Shown here: piece after piece, positions 8,724 to 17,479 of the stretch
Numbering within the stretch: the stretch's first letter is position 1
Layout of the letters: each line of letters starts with the position of its first letter
Origin: Methylobacterium organophilum
Lineage (GTDB): Bacteria; Pseudomonadota; Alphaproteobacteria; Rhizobiales; Beijerinckiaceae
Assembly: GCF_022179465.1 (NCBI RefSeq)
Contig: NZ_BPQV01000010.1
Span: forward strand, 62,001 to 126,000
Direction of reading: 5' to 3'
DNA length: 64,000 nt
Program-made: the position numbers and the translations under genes
Notes under the pieces: model-generated
Told to the model about the DNA's origin: nothing
Database searches by the model: none
What the model saw: only the letters and a program-made list of their open reading frames with translations

Positions 8724-8915
8724 CTATCCTTGCTTGATTCCGGGCCACTTCAAGTAGCGAAAGAGTGGATCCCTCGTTTTCTTCCGGATGGCGCTCGGGA
8801 GAGCGCGCAAGCCTGCTAGGCCGACGAAAACGAAAGCTACGGACCTCAACGCGAAACTCGGCTCTTCGCCGGGTTCGACTCTGTCGTACCAGAGTGGGTC
8901 GTGATCCTGCGCCAT
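8724..8915 (-). CDS. Small hypothetical protein with one membrane segment
   Basis: A 63-residue reading frame from an ATG at 8915 with an AGAGG ribosome-binding site a few bases upstream. It has an acidic, tryptophan-containing N-terminus, one hydrophobic stretch (about residues 20-38) and a basic C-terminus. The frame stays open upstream, but those residues look random. No family is recognised. It may be a genuine small protein; evidence is limited to the ribosome-binding site and composition. Confidence 0.4.
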   Translation of the reverse strand: MAQDHDPLWYDRVEPGEEPSFALRSVAFVFVGLAGLRALPSAIRKKTRDPLFRYLKWPGIKQG

Positions 8916-9089
8916 GGACCTCTCGCACGGTCTCGGACATGACGAGGCCGTTAACGATTCGTTTATCAAAGGCCGAAGTGGCAGACCACCTCGCATCACG
9001 ACAGACCGACGCCGTTGTCTTCGGTCGGCCGCAACGCGGCAAAAAAGGCCCGACGGCCGGAGCCCGGCGCGCGCGCCCGCGTCAACCCG

Positions 9090-10262
9090 TCATCGATGGG
9101 CCGGTAGGCCCGTCTCGATGATGCGTGCCCAAAGCGAGGCGCCGTAGGGCGCGGCCTCGTCGTTGAAGTCGTATTCCGGGTGGTGGAGGCCCGCCGAGGG
9201 GCCGTTGCCCATGAAGATGTAAGCGCCCGGACGATGCGCGAGCATGTAGGAGAAATCCTCTGCCGCCATCATCGGCGCCACGGCCCGGTCGACCTTGTCC
9301 TCGCCCACGATCGCCGTTGCTACGTCCGCGATGAAATGGGTCTCGGCGGGATGGTTTTCCGTGGCGGGATAACCGCTTGCGAAATCGATCTCCGCGCGCG
9401 CTCCGAAGCCGGCTGCGACGTTGCGGGCGATGGCTTCGAGGCGTTCTCGCAGGAGCGCACGGACCTGGGGCGTCAGCGCCCGCATGGTGCCGCGCAGCTC
9501 CGCGCTCTGCGGCAGCACGTTGAAGGCCTCCCCCGCATCGACCGCGCAGACCGAGACCACGGCGGATTCCAGCGGATCGACGGAACGGGACACGATCGAT
9601 TGCAGGGCGACGACGATGTGGCTCGCCACCAGCACGGTGTCGATGGCCGCCTGCGGCAGGGCGGCGTGCCCGCCCCGGCCCTGTACGGTGATGGTGAAAC
9701 GGTCGGTCGAGGCCATGATCGGGCCGGGGCGGATCGCGAAGGTGCCGACCGCCTGGTTCGGGATGTTGTGCAGGCCGTAGACCGCCTCGACCCCGAAGCG
9801 CTCCATCATCCCGTCCTTCACCATGGCCTCGCCCCCTCCCCCGCCCTCCTCGGCGGGCTGGAAGATCAGGACGGCGCTTCCGTCGAAATCGCGGGTCTCG
9901 GCGAGGTACTTGGCGGCGCCGAGCAGCATGGCGGTGTGCCCGTCATGGCCGCAGGCATGCATCTTCCCCGGCACGGTCGAGCGGTAGGGAAGGTCGCGCA
10001 CCTCCTGGATCGGCAGGGCATCCATGTCGGCCCGCAGGCCGATCGCCCGGTTGGAGCCGTGCGAGCGCCCGCGGATCACGCCGACCACACCCGTGCGGCC
10101 GATCCCCTCCGCCACCTCGTCGCAGCCGAAGGCGCGCAGCTTGTCGGCCACGAAGCCCGCCGTGCGGTGCACGTCGTATTGCAGCTCCGGATGCGCCTGG
10201 AGATCGTGCCGCCAGGCGGCGATCTCGTCGGCGAAACCGCGGATGCGGTCGATCACGGGCAT
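9090..10262 (-). CDS. M20 family amidohydrolase (hippurate hydrolase / N-acyl amino acid deacylase type)
   Basis: A 390-residue zinc amidohydrolase of the M20D group, which removes acyl groups from N-acyl amino acids or similar amides in the cytoplasm. Hallmarks are LRADMDALPIQE, MHACGHDGHTAMLLGAAK with metal-binding H and D residues, FQPAEEGGGGGEAMVKDG with the catalytic glutamate pair, and a C-terminal AEDFSYM with the last metal-ligand region. The dimerisation lid domain starts near STDRFTITVQGRGGHAA. The ATG at 10262 (MPVIDRIRGF) is chosen because 24 extra upstream residues look non-coding. It is followed by neighbours with no obvious pathway link, so the substrate is open. Confidence 0.9.
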   Translation of the reverse strand: MPVIDRIRGFADEIAAWRHDLQAHPELQYDVHRTAGFVADKLRAFGCDEVAEGIGRTGVVGVIRGRSHGSNRAIGLRADMDALPIQEVRDLPYRSTVPGKMHACGHDGHTAMLLGAAKYLAETRDFDGSAVLIFQPAEEGGGGGEAMVKDGMMERFGVEAVYGLHNIPNQAVGTFAIRPGPIMASTDRFTITVQGRGGHAALPQAAIDTVLVASHIVVALQSIVSRSVDPLESAVVSVCAVDAGEAFNVLPQSAELRGTMRALTPQVRALLRERLEAIARNVAAGFGARAEIDFASGYPATENHPAETHFIADVATAIVGEDKVDRAVAPMMAAEDFSYMLAHRPGAYIFMGNGPSAGLHHPEYDFNDEAAPYGASLWARIIETGLPAHR

Positions 10263-10355
10263 GGGGAACTCTTCGCGGCTCGGGCTGTCTCGTTGGAACG
10301 ATACCAGCAAACAGAAGGCCAAAGGGCGGGTCAACGGCCGAGCTTGGCCGATCTT

Positions 10356-10772
10356 CTATGCGGCTCTGTCCGGCCCGCCCGCGAGGTCGTCGAGGATCGG
10401 GCAATCGGGCCGGTCGTCGCCGCAACAGCGCCGGGCGAGATCCTCCAGGGTGCGGGCCATGCCCTCGAGCTCGGCGATGCGCCGGCGCAAGTCCCCGACA
10501 TGGGCGAGGGCCACCGCCTTCACCCCGGCGCTCGCGCGGGAGCGATCGTGCCAGAGGGCGAGCAACTCGGTGATCTCCGTCATGGAGAAGCCGAGGTCGC
10601 GCGCCCGGCGCACGAAGCGCAGGGCATGGAGATCCGCCGGCGCGTAGAGCCGGTAACCGGCCTCGGTCCGCTCGGCCGGGGCGATGAGCCCGGTCTCCTC
10701 GTAGTAGCGGATCATCTTGGCCGAGACGCCGGTGGCGCGGGCGGCCTCGCCGATGGTGACATGGCCCCTCAC
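10356..10772 (-). CDS. cueR: Cu(I)-responsive MerR-family transcriptional regulator
   Basis: A 138-residue MerR-type activator. The winged helix at the N-terminus (VTIGEAARATGVSAKMIRYYEETGLI) is followed by a long dimerisation helix. The metal-binding loop has C116 and C124 in C-x7-C spacing followed by PIL, as in CueR, which senses Cu(I). The GTG start overlaps the copA stop by four bases, so regulator and pump are co-transcribed with copA first. The regulator should act on the 19-bp-spacer promoter found upstream of copA at 13287-13317. Silver or gold response is also typical of this subgroup. Confidence 0.9.
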   Translation of the reverse strand: MRGHVTIGEAARATGVSAKMIRYYEETGLIAPAERTEAGYRLYAPADLHALRFVRRARDLGFSMTEITELLALWHDRSRASAGVKAVALAHVGDLRRRIAELEGMARTLEDLARRCCGDDRPDCPILDDLAGGPDRAA

Positions 10773-13279
10773 GCTGCGGCTCCCGCCCGGCGCAGGCGCA
10801 GGGCGTTGCCGAGGACGAACAGGCTGGAAAGCGCCATGGCCCCCGCGGCGAGCGCCGGCGAGAAGAGCGGGCCGCCGAGTGCCGCGGGCAGCCCGGCCGC
10901 GACCGGGATCAGGGCGACGTTGTAGGCAAAGGCCCAGAACAGGTTCTGGCGGATATTGGCCATCACCGCCCGGGAGAGGGTCAGCGCCTCGGCCACGCCG
11001 GTGGTGCGGCCGGTCATCAGAACCACGTCGGCGCTCTCGACCGCGATGTCCGTGCCCGTCCCCATGGCGATGCCGACATCCGCTTCCGCCAAAGCGGGCG
11101 CATCGTTGATGCCGTCGCCGACGAAGGCGACCGGCCCATGGGCGCTGCGCAGGGACTTCAGCGCCTCGACCTTGCCGCCGGGCAGGACCTCGGCGACGAT
11201 GTCCTCGATGCCGAGTTCGCGCGCCACGGCTTCCGCGGTGGCGCGGCCGTCGCCCGTGATCAGAGCGACACGCCGCCCGCCGGCCCGGATCGCGGCGACG
11301 GCTCCCCGTGCCTCCGCCTTGATCGGATCGGCGACGGCGAACAGTGCGGCGATCTTGCCGTCCGAGGCCAGATAGAGCGGGCTGCGGCCCTGCCGGGCCA
11401 GGTCGTCCGACGCCGCGGCGAAGCCTTCGGTGGCAATGCCGAGCCGTTCCATGAAGCGCCGGGCGCCGATGGCGACGCTGCGCCCGTCCATCTGCCCGGA
11501 GACGCCGAAGCCAGCCTCCGCCGCAAATGCCTCGACCGGCGGCAGCGCGATCGCCTGGTCCCGTGCGGCCGCGACGACGGCCCGCGCGATCGGATGCTCG
11601 GAGCGGCTCTCGATCGCGCCGGCGAGGGCGAGGGCCTGTGCCCGCGTGACGCCCTCGGCGAGGATCAGATCCGTAAGGCGCGGATGTCCCTCGGTCAGGG
11701 TTCCGGTCTTGTCGAAGGCGACGACCTTCACGTCTTGCAGCGCCTGGAGCGCCGCCCCCTCGCGAAACAGGACGCCCCGTTCCGCCGCCCGGCCGGTGCC
11801 GACCAGGATGGAGGTCGGCGTGGCGAGCCCCATGGCGCAGGGACAGGCGACGATCAGCACGGCCACGGCCGCGACCAGGGCCTGGCCGAGCGCCGGGCTC
11901 GGGCCGAAGGCGAGCCAGGCCAGGAAGGTGAGCCCCGAAACCGCCATCACGGCCGGCACGAACCAGAGCGTGACCCGATCGACCAGGGCCTGGATCGGTA
12001 GCTTGCCGCCCTGTGCCGCCTCGACCAGGCGCACGATCTGGGCGAGCATGGTGTCGGCGCCGGTCCTGTCGACGCGCAGATCGAGGCTGCCGCTCGTGTT
12101 GAGCGTGCCGCCGATGGTGCGGTCGCCGGGTTTCTTGCCGACCGGCACCGGCTCGCCGCTGACCATGCTCTCGTCGACATAGCTTGCCCCCGCCACGACG
12201 ATGCCGTCCGCGGCGACGCGTTCGCCGGGACGAACCCGGACGATGTCGCCGAGCCTGAGCGCAGCGATCGGCACGTCCTGCTCGGTTGCGCCGCGCAGGA
12301 CGCGGGCGGTCTTGGGGGTGAGGTCGATCAGGCGGGTGATGGCGGCCCCGGTTCGGCCCTTCGTGCGGGCCTCCAGCAGGCGTCCGAGCAGGATCAGCGT
12401 GACGATGACCGCGCTAGCTTCGAAGTAGAGATGCGCCGTCCCCGGAGGCAGCCAATCGGGCGCGATAGTCGAGACCAGGGAATAGAGATAGGCGGCGCCG
12501 GAGCCGAGGGCGACGAGGGCGTTCATGTCCGGATGCTCGCGCAGCAGCCCGGGCAGGCCGGCGGCGAAGAAGCGCCGGCCGGGGATGGCGAGCACCAGCG
12601 TCGCCAGCAGCGCCTGGAGCACGGTGCCCCCCTCCCCCAGCCCCTGGCCCACGAGGTCATGGAAGCCGGGGACGAGGTGGCCGCCCATGTCGAGCACGAC
12701 GATGGGCAGGGTGAGGAGCGCCGCGACCACGGTGTCCCGGCGCAGGCGCTGGGCCTCGCGGGCCTGACGCGCGGCCCGGTCGTCGGAGGCGCCCTCCTCG
12801 ACCGCCCGTGGCTCGTAGCCGGCCGTGCGGATGGCGGCCTCGATGGCCTCTCGGCTGGGAAAGCCGCCGGCGTGGCGGATCTCGGCCCGGCCGGTCGTCA
12901 GGTTGACGGCGGCCTGCGTCACGCCGGGCAGCCCGTTCAGCACCCGCTCCACGCGCGCGGAGCAGGAAGCGCAGCTCATGCCCTCGATGCCGATCCGGGT
13001 GACGGTTTCCGGGACGTCGTACCCCGCCGCGCGGATCGTCTCCGGCACCGCGGCCGGGTCCGCCGTTTCGGGCAGCCGGAGGGAGGCCGTGCCCGTGGCG
13101 AGATTGACCGCGACGTCGCGTGCCCCCGGCAGAGCCGCGAGCGCCCGTTCGACGCGGCCGACGCAGGAGGCGCAGCTCATGCCCTCGACGGGCAGGACGA
13201 GGTGCCGCAGCGGCCCCGTCGCAGGGGAGGCCTCGGCGGCTTCGGCCGGCATGGGGGAAAGATCGCTTCGAGGGTCCAT
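10769..13279 (-). CDS. copA: Copper-exporting P1B-type ATPase
   Basis: An 836-residue Cu(I) export ATPase of the inner membrane. It has two N-terminal heavy-metal-associated domains, each with the GMSCASC copper-binding motif (about residues 33-39 and 100-106). The transmembrane metal site CPC is at 479-481 and the phosphorylation motif DKTGT at 523-527. GDGINDAPAL lies near the end of the catalytic domain. It protects against copper by pumping Cu(I) out of the cytoplasm. It is followed directly by cueR in an overlapping operon. A second in-frame ATG lies at 13252; the predicted transcription start almost touches the ATG at 13279, so the shorter form should be considered. Confidence 0.95.
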   Translation of the reverse strand: MDPRSDLSPMPAEAAEASPATGPLRHLVLPVEGMSCASCVGRVERALAALPGARDVAVNLATGTASLRLPETADPAAVPETIRAAGYDVPETVTRIGIEGMSCASCSARVERVLNGLPGVTQAAVNLTTGRAEIRHAGGFPSREAIEAAIRTAGYEPRAVEEGASDDRAARQAREAQRLRRDTVVAALLTLPIVVLDMGGHLVPGFHDLVGQGLGEGGTVLQALLATLVLAIPGRRFFAAGLPGLLREHPDMNALVALGSGAAYLYSLVSTIAPDWLPPGTAHLYFEASAVIVTLILLGRLLEARTKGRTGAAITRLIDLTPKTARVLRGATEQDVPIAALRLGDIVRVRPGERVAADGIVVAGASYVDESMVSGEPVPVGKKPGDRTIGGTLNTSGSLDLRVDRTGADTMLAQIVRLVEAAQGGKLPIQALVDRVTLWFVPAVMAVSGLTFLAWLAFGPSPALGQALVAAVAVLIVACPCAMGLATPTSILVGTGRAAERGVLFREGAALQALQDVKVVAFDKTGTLTEGHPRLTDLILAEGVTRAQALALAGAIESRSEHPIARAVVAAARDQAIALPPVEAFAAEAGFGVSGQMDGRSVAIGARRFMERLGIATEGFAAASDDLARQGRSPLYLASDGKIAALFAVADPIKAEARGAVAAIRAGGRRVALITGDGRATAEAVARELGIEDIVAEVLPGGKVEALKSLRSAHGPVAFVGDGINDAPALAEADVGIAMGTGTDIAVESADVVLMTGRTTGVAEALTLSRAVMANIRQNLFWAFAYNVALIPVAAGLPAALGGPLFSPALAAGAMALSSLFVLGNALRLRRAGAAA

Positions 13280-13286
13280 GCCCGTT

Positions 13287-13317
13287 CAGATAGGGCTTCC
13301 CATCATGGGAAGGTCAA
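13287..13317 (-). promoter_or_regulatory. CueR-type copper-responsive promoter of copA
   Basis: On the minus strand a -35 TTGACC (13317-13312) and a -10 TATCTG (13292-13287) are separated by exactly 19 bases containing the dyad TTCCC-ATGAT-GGGAA. The over-long 19-bp spacer with a central dyad is the signature of MerR-family promoters, which the bound regulator twists into an active form. Its position immediately upstream of copA matches CueR control. Confidence 0.88.
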
Positions 13318-13763
13318 GGGCTGGCGGGGCGTCGCGCCTGCGGCCCTCGGCACCGTGCCTCTCGAAATCGCCGTGAGCGATGGGTTGGGGGCGGTGTCGC
13401 GTCCGGGGAGGGAGCGCTTTGGATTGCCCCGGCTCCGCCTCTGAGGACGAGGGAGAGGGGCTGATCGATGGCAGGACGCTGTGATGAGGATTTTATCTGG
13501 TCGCCCCCTATCACGATTGTCGTGCTTGCATAAAACAACCTGTAATTGTTATTCGATGCGATAAATTCTGAAATTACTGTGCGGGCGTGCGTGTTGGCGC
13601 TCGCGTAAATTAGTCATTTGGAAATCGGATTTCATGGAATGCGTCGAAAAACTGCATTCTATGATTGCATTTCCGTAGATGGCTTCGGGTCTCGTCTTGC
13701 TTGATGCGGGTTCTCCCCGCATGAGGCCAGGGCCGCCAACGTATGCGGCCTTGGGGGAACGAC
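13318..13763. other. Intergenic region between the copper operon and a lipoprotein gene
   Basis: The stretch from about 13485 to 13680 is clearly AT-rich compared with the genes around it. The end of the region holds the ribosome-binding site (GGGGGAA) of the lipoprotein starting at 13764. The AT-rich block may hold that gene's promoter or be a remnant of transferred DNA; no repeat or coding domain was recognised. Confidence 0.4.
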
Positions 13764-14207
13764 ATGTCCATTGTGAAACTGTCCTCGGCCGCTCTGCTGG
13801 CCGTGTCGCTCTGCGCTTGCGGAAGCGTGGTGCGCGGGACCAGCGAGAGCATCGCCTTCGTCTCCGAGCCGTCCGGGGCGGCGATGACCACGAATTCGAA
13901 ATATGCCTGCCCGGCCACCCCTTGCACCCTGCAGGTCGAGCGCTCCGACGAGTTCGACGCGACCTTCACGCTGCCGGGCCATCGGCCGGAGACGATCCCC
14001 GTGCGGACCAAGGTCGTCGCGGGCGGCGCCGCGGGCTTTGCCGGAAACGTGCTGGCCGGCGGCCTGATCGGCATGGGCGTCGATGCCTATACCGGCGCGG
14101 CCCTGGACCACTCCCCGAACCCGGTCTTTGCGCGGCTCACCCCGCTCACTCCCCCCGTGCTCCACAAGCGCGGCCGCGCGCCCCGTGCCGGCGAACCGGG
14201 CATGTAG
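13764..14207 (+). CDS. Putative outer-membrane lipoprotein
   Basis: A 147-residue protein with a lipoprotein signal: basic start, hydrophobic core AALLAVSL and a CAC-G lipobox-like end, so lipidation at the cysteine before GSVVRG is likely. The next part (ESIAFVSEPSGAAMTTNSKYACPATPCTLQVERSDEFDATFTL in short pieces) resembles PEGA-like or translocated-domain lipoproteins common in Proteobacteria. A glycine-rich hydrophobic segment around AAGFAGNVLAGGLIGMGVDAY follows. The ATG at 13764 has a GGGGGAA site; an upstream GTG/ATG frame is less likely. Function is unknown. A strong hairpin follows, ahead of the convergent phoR-like gene. Confidence 0.75.
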   Translation: MSIVKLSSAALLAVSLCACGSVVRGTSESIAFVSEPSGAAMTTNSKYACPATPCTLQVERSDEFDATFTLPGHRPETIPVRTKVVAGGAAGFAGNVLAGGLIGMGVDAYTGAALDHSPNPVFARLTPLTPPVLHKRGRAPRAGEPGM

Positions 14208-14218
14208 GACCGCACGGA

Positions 14219-14245
14219 GCCGGTCCCGGCTCGGTCGGGACCGGC
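14219..14245. terminator. Hairpin between convergent lipoprotein and PhoR-like genes
   Basis: A perfect 10-bp stem, GCCGGTCCCG (14219-14228) and CGGGACCGGC (14236-14245), with a 7-base loop lies between the two convergent stops. It could terminate both transcripts; no T-run is present. Confidence 0.5.
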
Positions 14246-14252
14246 CTCGCGC

Positions 14253-15533
14253 TCAGACCGGGGGCGGCTCGGGCGGGCGCTCCCGGTGTTCCAGCAGGAT
14301 CGCGCTGACCGTGGTGCCTTGGCCGACCTCGCTCTCGATGACGAGCCGGCCGCGGTGGCGGTTGAGGACGTGCTTGACGATGGCGAGGCCGAGCCCTGTG
14401 CCGCCCTGCTGGCGGCTCGAGGCTACGTCGACCCGGTAGAAGCGCTCGGTGAGCCGCGGGATGTGCTCCGGCGCGATCCCCGGGCCCTCGTCGCGCACCT
14501 TCAGCCGTATGGGCGCCGGCTTCCCGCCCTCCGCCTCGCCCCGCTCCAGGGTCACCGCGACGAGGCCGCCCTCGCTGCCGTATTTGAGGGCGTTCTCGAC
14601 CAGGTTCTCGACCACGCGCTGCAGCTCGTCGCGCTCGCCCAGCACGAGGCAGGCATGCTCCGGCCCCTCGAAGGTGATGGCGACGCCGCGCTCGCGGGCG
14701 AGGGGGGCCTGGATCTCCACCATCTGCCGGGTGAGCGCGCAGAAATCGACTGCCTGGGTCGGGGCCATGTGCTCGCGCAGCTCGATCCGCGAGAGGGAGA
14801 GCAGGTCGTCGATCAGCCGCGTCATGCGCTGGGCCTGGGTGCGCATGATCCCGAGGAAGGTCTCCCGCGCCTTCGCGTCGTCCCGGGCCGGCCCCTGAAG
14901 GGTCTCGATGAAGCCGAGGAGCGAGGCGAGCGGCGTGCGCAGCTCGTGGCTGGCATTGGCCACGAAATCCACCCGCATGGCCTCAAGGCGCCGGGCGGAG
15001 GTGAGGTCGCGCAGGAACAGCACGACATTGGGCGCGCCGCCGCCATTCGCGTCCGGCATGGGCAGGGCGCCGATCTGGACCTCGAAGGCGCGCTCGTGCG
15101 GCACGCGGGTGGCGTAGCCGGTCTTGAGCGGCTGGCCGTTGCGTAGGACGGCATCGATGGCGTCCAGCACGTCCGGCGACCGCAGGGCGAAGGAGAGTGG
15201 GTGGCGCAGCTTGAGGGCGGGCAGGAGCGCCCGGGCTGCCGGATTGGCTTCGATCACCACCGCTCGGCGATCGACCAGGATGACCGGATCGGGGATGTTG
15301 GCGAGCAGCGCCTCCGCGATGGCGTGGCGCTCGGCCATGGGCCGCTCCTCGGCCTTCCGCAGCATAGGCTGGCGAGCCGCCCGGGCCGCGAAGGCCCCGA
15401 TCGCCACCGCGACGAGGCAGGCGAGCAGGAATTCGAGATCCAGGCGCCCACGCAGGGCCGCGACGAGGGCGAGGACGCTCGCGGCGACGGCCGCGCCGAA
15501 CCACGCGGGGGGAGAGCCGGCGGTGCCGAGCAT
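14253..15533 (-). CDS. phoR: PhoR-like sensor histidine kinase
   Basis: A 426-residue membrane histidine kinase. Two short hydrophobic segments at the N-terminus (to about residue 50) are followed by a PAS domain (near LLANIPDPVILVDRRAVVIEANPAA). Then come the HisKA H-box FVANASHELRTPLASLLGFIE with the phosphorylated histidine, and the HATPase domain with N, G1 (DEGPGI) and G2 (GGTGLGLAIVKH) boxes. The order and the absence of a periplasmic domain match PhoR, the phosphate-starvation kinase. No phoB, pst or phoU gene is in the window, so the partner is elsewhere and the assignment rests on architecture. It follows the UPF0104 gene by 8 bases. Confidence 0.78.
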   Translation of the reverse strand: MLGTAGSPPAWFGAAVAASVLALVAALRGRLDLEFLLACLVAVAIGAFAARAARQPMLRKAEERPMAERHAIAEALLANIPDPVILVDRRAVVIEANPAARALLPALKLRHPLSFALRSPDVLDAIDAVLRNGQPLKTGYATRVPHERAFEVQIGALPMPDANGGGAPNVVLFLRDLTSARRLEAMRVDFVANASHELRTPLASLLGFIETLQGPARDDAKARETFLGIMRTQAQRMTRLIDDLLSLSRIELREHMAPTQAVDFCALTRQMVEIQAPLARERGVAITFEGPEHACLVLGERDELQRVVENLVENALKYGSEGGLVAVTLERGEAEGGKPAPIRLKVRDEGPGIAPEHIPRLTERFYRVDVASSRQQGGTGLGLAIVKHVLNRHRGRLVIESEVGQGTTVSAILLEHRERPPEPPPV

Positions 15534-15541
15534 CGCGTCCG

Positions 15542-16582
15542 TCAGGGATCGTTGGCGGCGCGGCGCCGGTGCAGGCGCCGGGCGCCCTGATGCAGCCCCA
15601 GCAGGGCGAGCGCCAGGGCGAAAGGCACCAGATAGTAGCAGACCCGGAAGAGGAGCAGCGAGCCGAGCACCTCGTCCCGCGGCAGGCTCGACAGGGCGAG
15701 CAGGATGGTCGCCTCGAACACGCCGAGGCCGCCGGGGGCGTTGGAGGCGATGCCGAGCATCGCCGCGAGCACGTAGATCGCGACGAAGGTGGTGAAGCCG
15801 AGGTTCAGCTCATGCGGCAGCAGGACGTAGAGCACCGCTGCCGCCGAGCAGACGTCGCCGATGCCGACGAGCATCTGGCTGAAGGAGACGGTGGCCCCGG
15901 GCAGTTCGAGCTGCCAGTGCCGCACCTTGATGTAGCGGCGCTTCACCGAGACCCAGACGAGGTAGCCGAGCACCAGCAGCAGCGCCCCGAAGCCGAGGCC
16001 CTGGTTCAGCTCGATGCTGGTGAAGGTGAGGCTCGCGAGCTGGCCGGCCTCCACGATCAGGCTGAGCCCGAGCACCACGCCCATGCCGAGCCAGAAGGTG
16101 AAGCCGGCGATCACCGTGAGGGCGGCGATCTTGGCCGCGGAGAGACCGCGGCTCGAATAGATCCAGTAGCGGACGGTGCCCGCCGTGAAGAGCGGGAAGC
16201 CCAGGGTGAAGCTCACCGCGTAGCTGGTGAAGGAGGCGAGCGCGGTGATGCGGTAGGGCATCTTCAGCCGCAACTGCTTGAGCGCCAGGGCGTCGTAGCA
16301 GGTGAGGAACAGGTAGCTCACGCCGACGAAGAGGAAGGCGAGCCAGAGCTGGCCGCCGGTCACGCTCGTGAAGGCGCTCTGCAACTCGGCCCAGGTGATC
16401 TCTTCCGAGAGCTTCCAGAGCACGAACAGCGAGATCGCGATGAGCACGAGGCTCGCCACCGTGCCGATCCAGGCATAGCGTCCCCGGAAGCTGCCCTGGC
16501 GCGCCGCCGCTCCGTCGCCGGCCTGGTCCGGCTTCACCGGCTCGGCCTGCGAAAGGTCCTTCCGCTTACCCGCGAAGTTCAT
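15542..16582 (-). CDS. UPF0104 / lysylphosphatidylglycerol-synthase-type transmembrane protein
   Basis: A 346-residue polytopic protein with about eight membrane helices after a polar 35-residue N-terminus. It matches the YbhN/UPF0104 family, related to the flippase half of MprF; the segments VSYLFLTCYDALALKQL and GIASNAPGGLGVFEA are characteristic. Family members move or modify lipids, but the substrate of this type is not settled. It sits 8 bases upstream of the PhoR-like kinase gene, so the two are probably co-transcribed. Whether that means a membrane-stress link is a guess. Confidence 0.8.
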   Translation of the reverse strand: MNFAGKRKDLSQAEPVKPDQAGDGAAARQGSFRGRYAWIGTVASLVLIAISLFVLWKLSEEITWAELQSAFTSVTGGQLWLAFLFVGVSYLFLTCYDALALKQLRLKMPYRITALASFTSYAVSFTLGFPLFTAGTVRYWIYSSRGLSAAKIAALTVIAGFTFWLGMGVVLGLSLIVEAGQLASLTFTSIELNQGLGFGALLLVLGYLVWVSVKRRYIKVRHWQLELPGATVSFSQMLVGIGDVCSAAAVLYVLLPHELNLGFTTFVAIYVLAAMLGIASNAPGGLGVFEATILLALSSLPRDEVLGSLLLFRVCYYLVPFALALALLGLHQGARRLHRRRAANDP

Positions 16583-16843
16583 CTGAAACGGCGTCTGCTC
16601 CCGCTGATCGCGTTAATCGGCGCCCGCTCCGCGATCCGGGGATCCGCGGAACACGCCCCGAGCGTCCGGTCTTGCGCATGTCCTTCACGCGGGCCGGGAG
16701 ACACCTCGCTCGAACATGTGCCGAGGGCCGGCCGCGACGAGACCGGCCCGGGCGATACCGGTGCCGGCCCACCCGCCGCATGTAGGCCGTTACCCGGGCA
16801 AACGCCAGCGAGGGCGACGACTTCGCCCGTCTCCGACCGGATT

Positions 16844-17479
16844 CTACACGGGATCGTGCGTCAGGCGGGCCGCGGCCTCGCGCAGGCCGGCCCGGATCCG
16901 CTCTGCCACGCTCGGCGAGGTGCAGACATAGGTCGGGCTCGGATGCGGCACGGCGATCACCGGGAGCGTCGGGCGCAGGGCGCCGAGGGGCGCTGCCGCC
17001 CGGGCGGCGAAGCGACCCGCCGTCACCACCACTGCGAGACGGGGCAGGAGATCGAGGAGAGGCGCGAGATAGGCCGCCCCGGCCAGGGCCTCGGCCCGGG
17101 TGGGCGCCCGGTTGCGCGCGCCCTGCGCGTGGATCACCCAGGGCACGGCATTCCAGATCAGGGTGTCGGCCCGGGCGATGCCGGCCTCGGCGAGGAAGCG
17201 GAACAGGTTCGCGGCCGTGCCGGTGGCGTTGTCGCGGGAGACGAGGCCGGTGCCGAAGATCGCGGGGCCTGGCGTCTCGAGGAGCAGGAGCAGCCGCGCG
17301 CCGGTCCCGCCGTCGAGGGGATCCGGGTCCGGCACCGGGGCCCGCCGCTCCGCGGCGATGCGTCGGGCGAAGGCCCCGAGCGGGGCGACGTGGGGGGCGT
17401 CGCGCAAGGTCAGGCGCGCCGCGAGCACAGCGGGATCGCGGAAGCTCTTGGGCGCGGCCGGCTCAGGCGGCCGCGACAT
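16844..17479 (-). CDS. Uracil-DNA glycosylase superfamily protein
   Basis: A 211-residue protein with the UDG fold signature: LLLLLETPGP (about 63-72) in the position of motif I, a middle IWNAVPW (108-114), and the late VPHPSP (about 177-182) matching the HPSP motif. Known members excise uracil or other damaged bases. Here, however, it is the last gene of a biosynthetic-looking operon, overlapping the PIG-L gene by 17 bases. The ATG at 17479 is the natural start; the longer frame upstream is antisense noise. It may do DNA repair by coincidence of location, or act on a nucleotide-like intermediate; the second idea is pure inference. Confidence 0.75.
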   Translation of the reverse strand: MSRPPEPAAPKSFRDPAVLAARLTLRDAPHVAPLGAFARRIAAERRAPVPDPDPLDGGTGARLLLLLETPGPAIFGTGLVSRDNATGTAANLFRFLAEAGIARADTLIWNAVPWVIHAQGARNRAPTRAEALAGAAYLAPLLDLLPRLAVVVTAGRFAARAAAPLGALRPTLPVIAVPHPSPTYVCTSPSVAERIRAGLREAAARLTHDPV

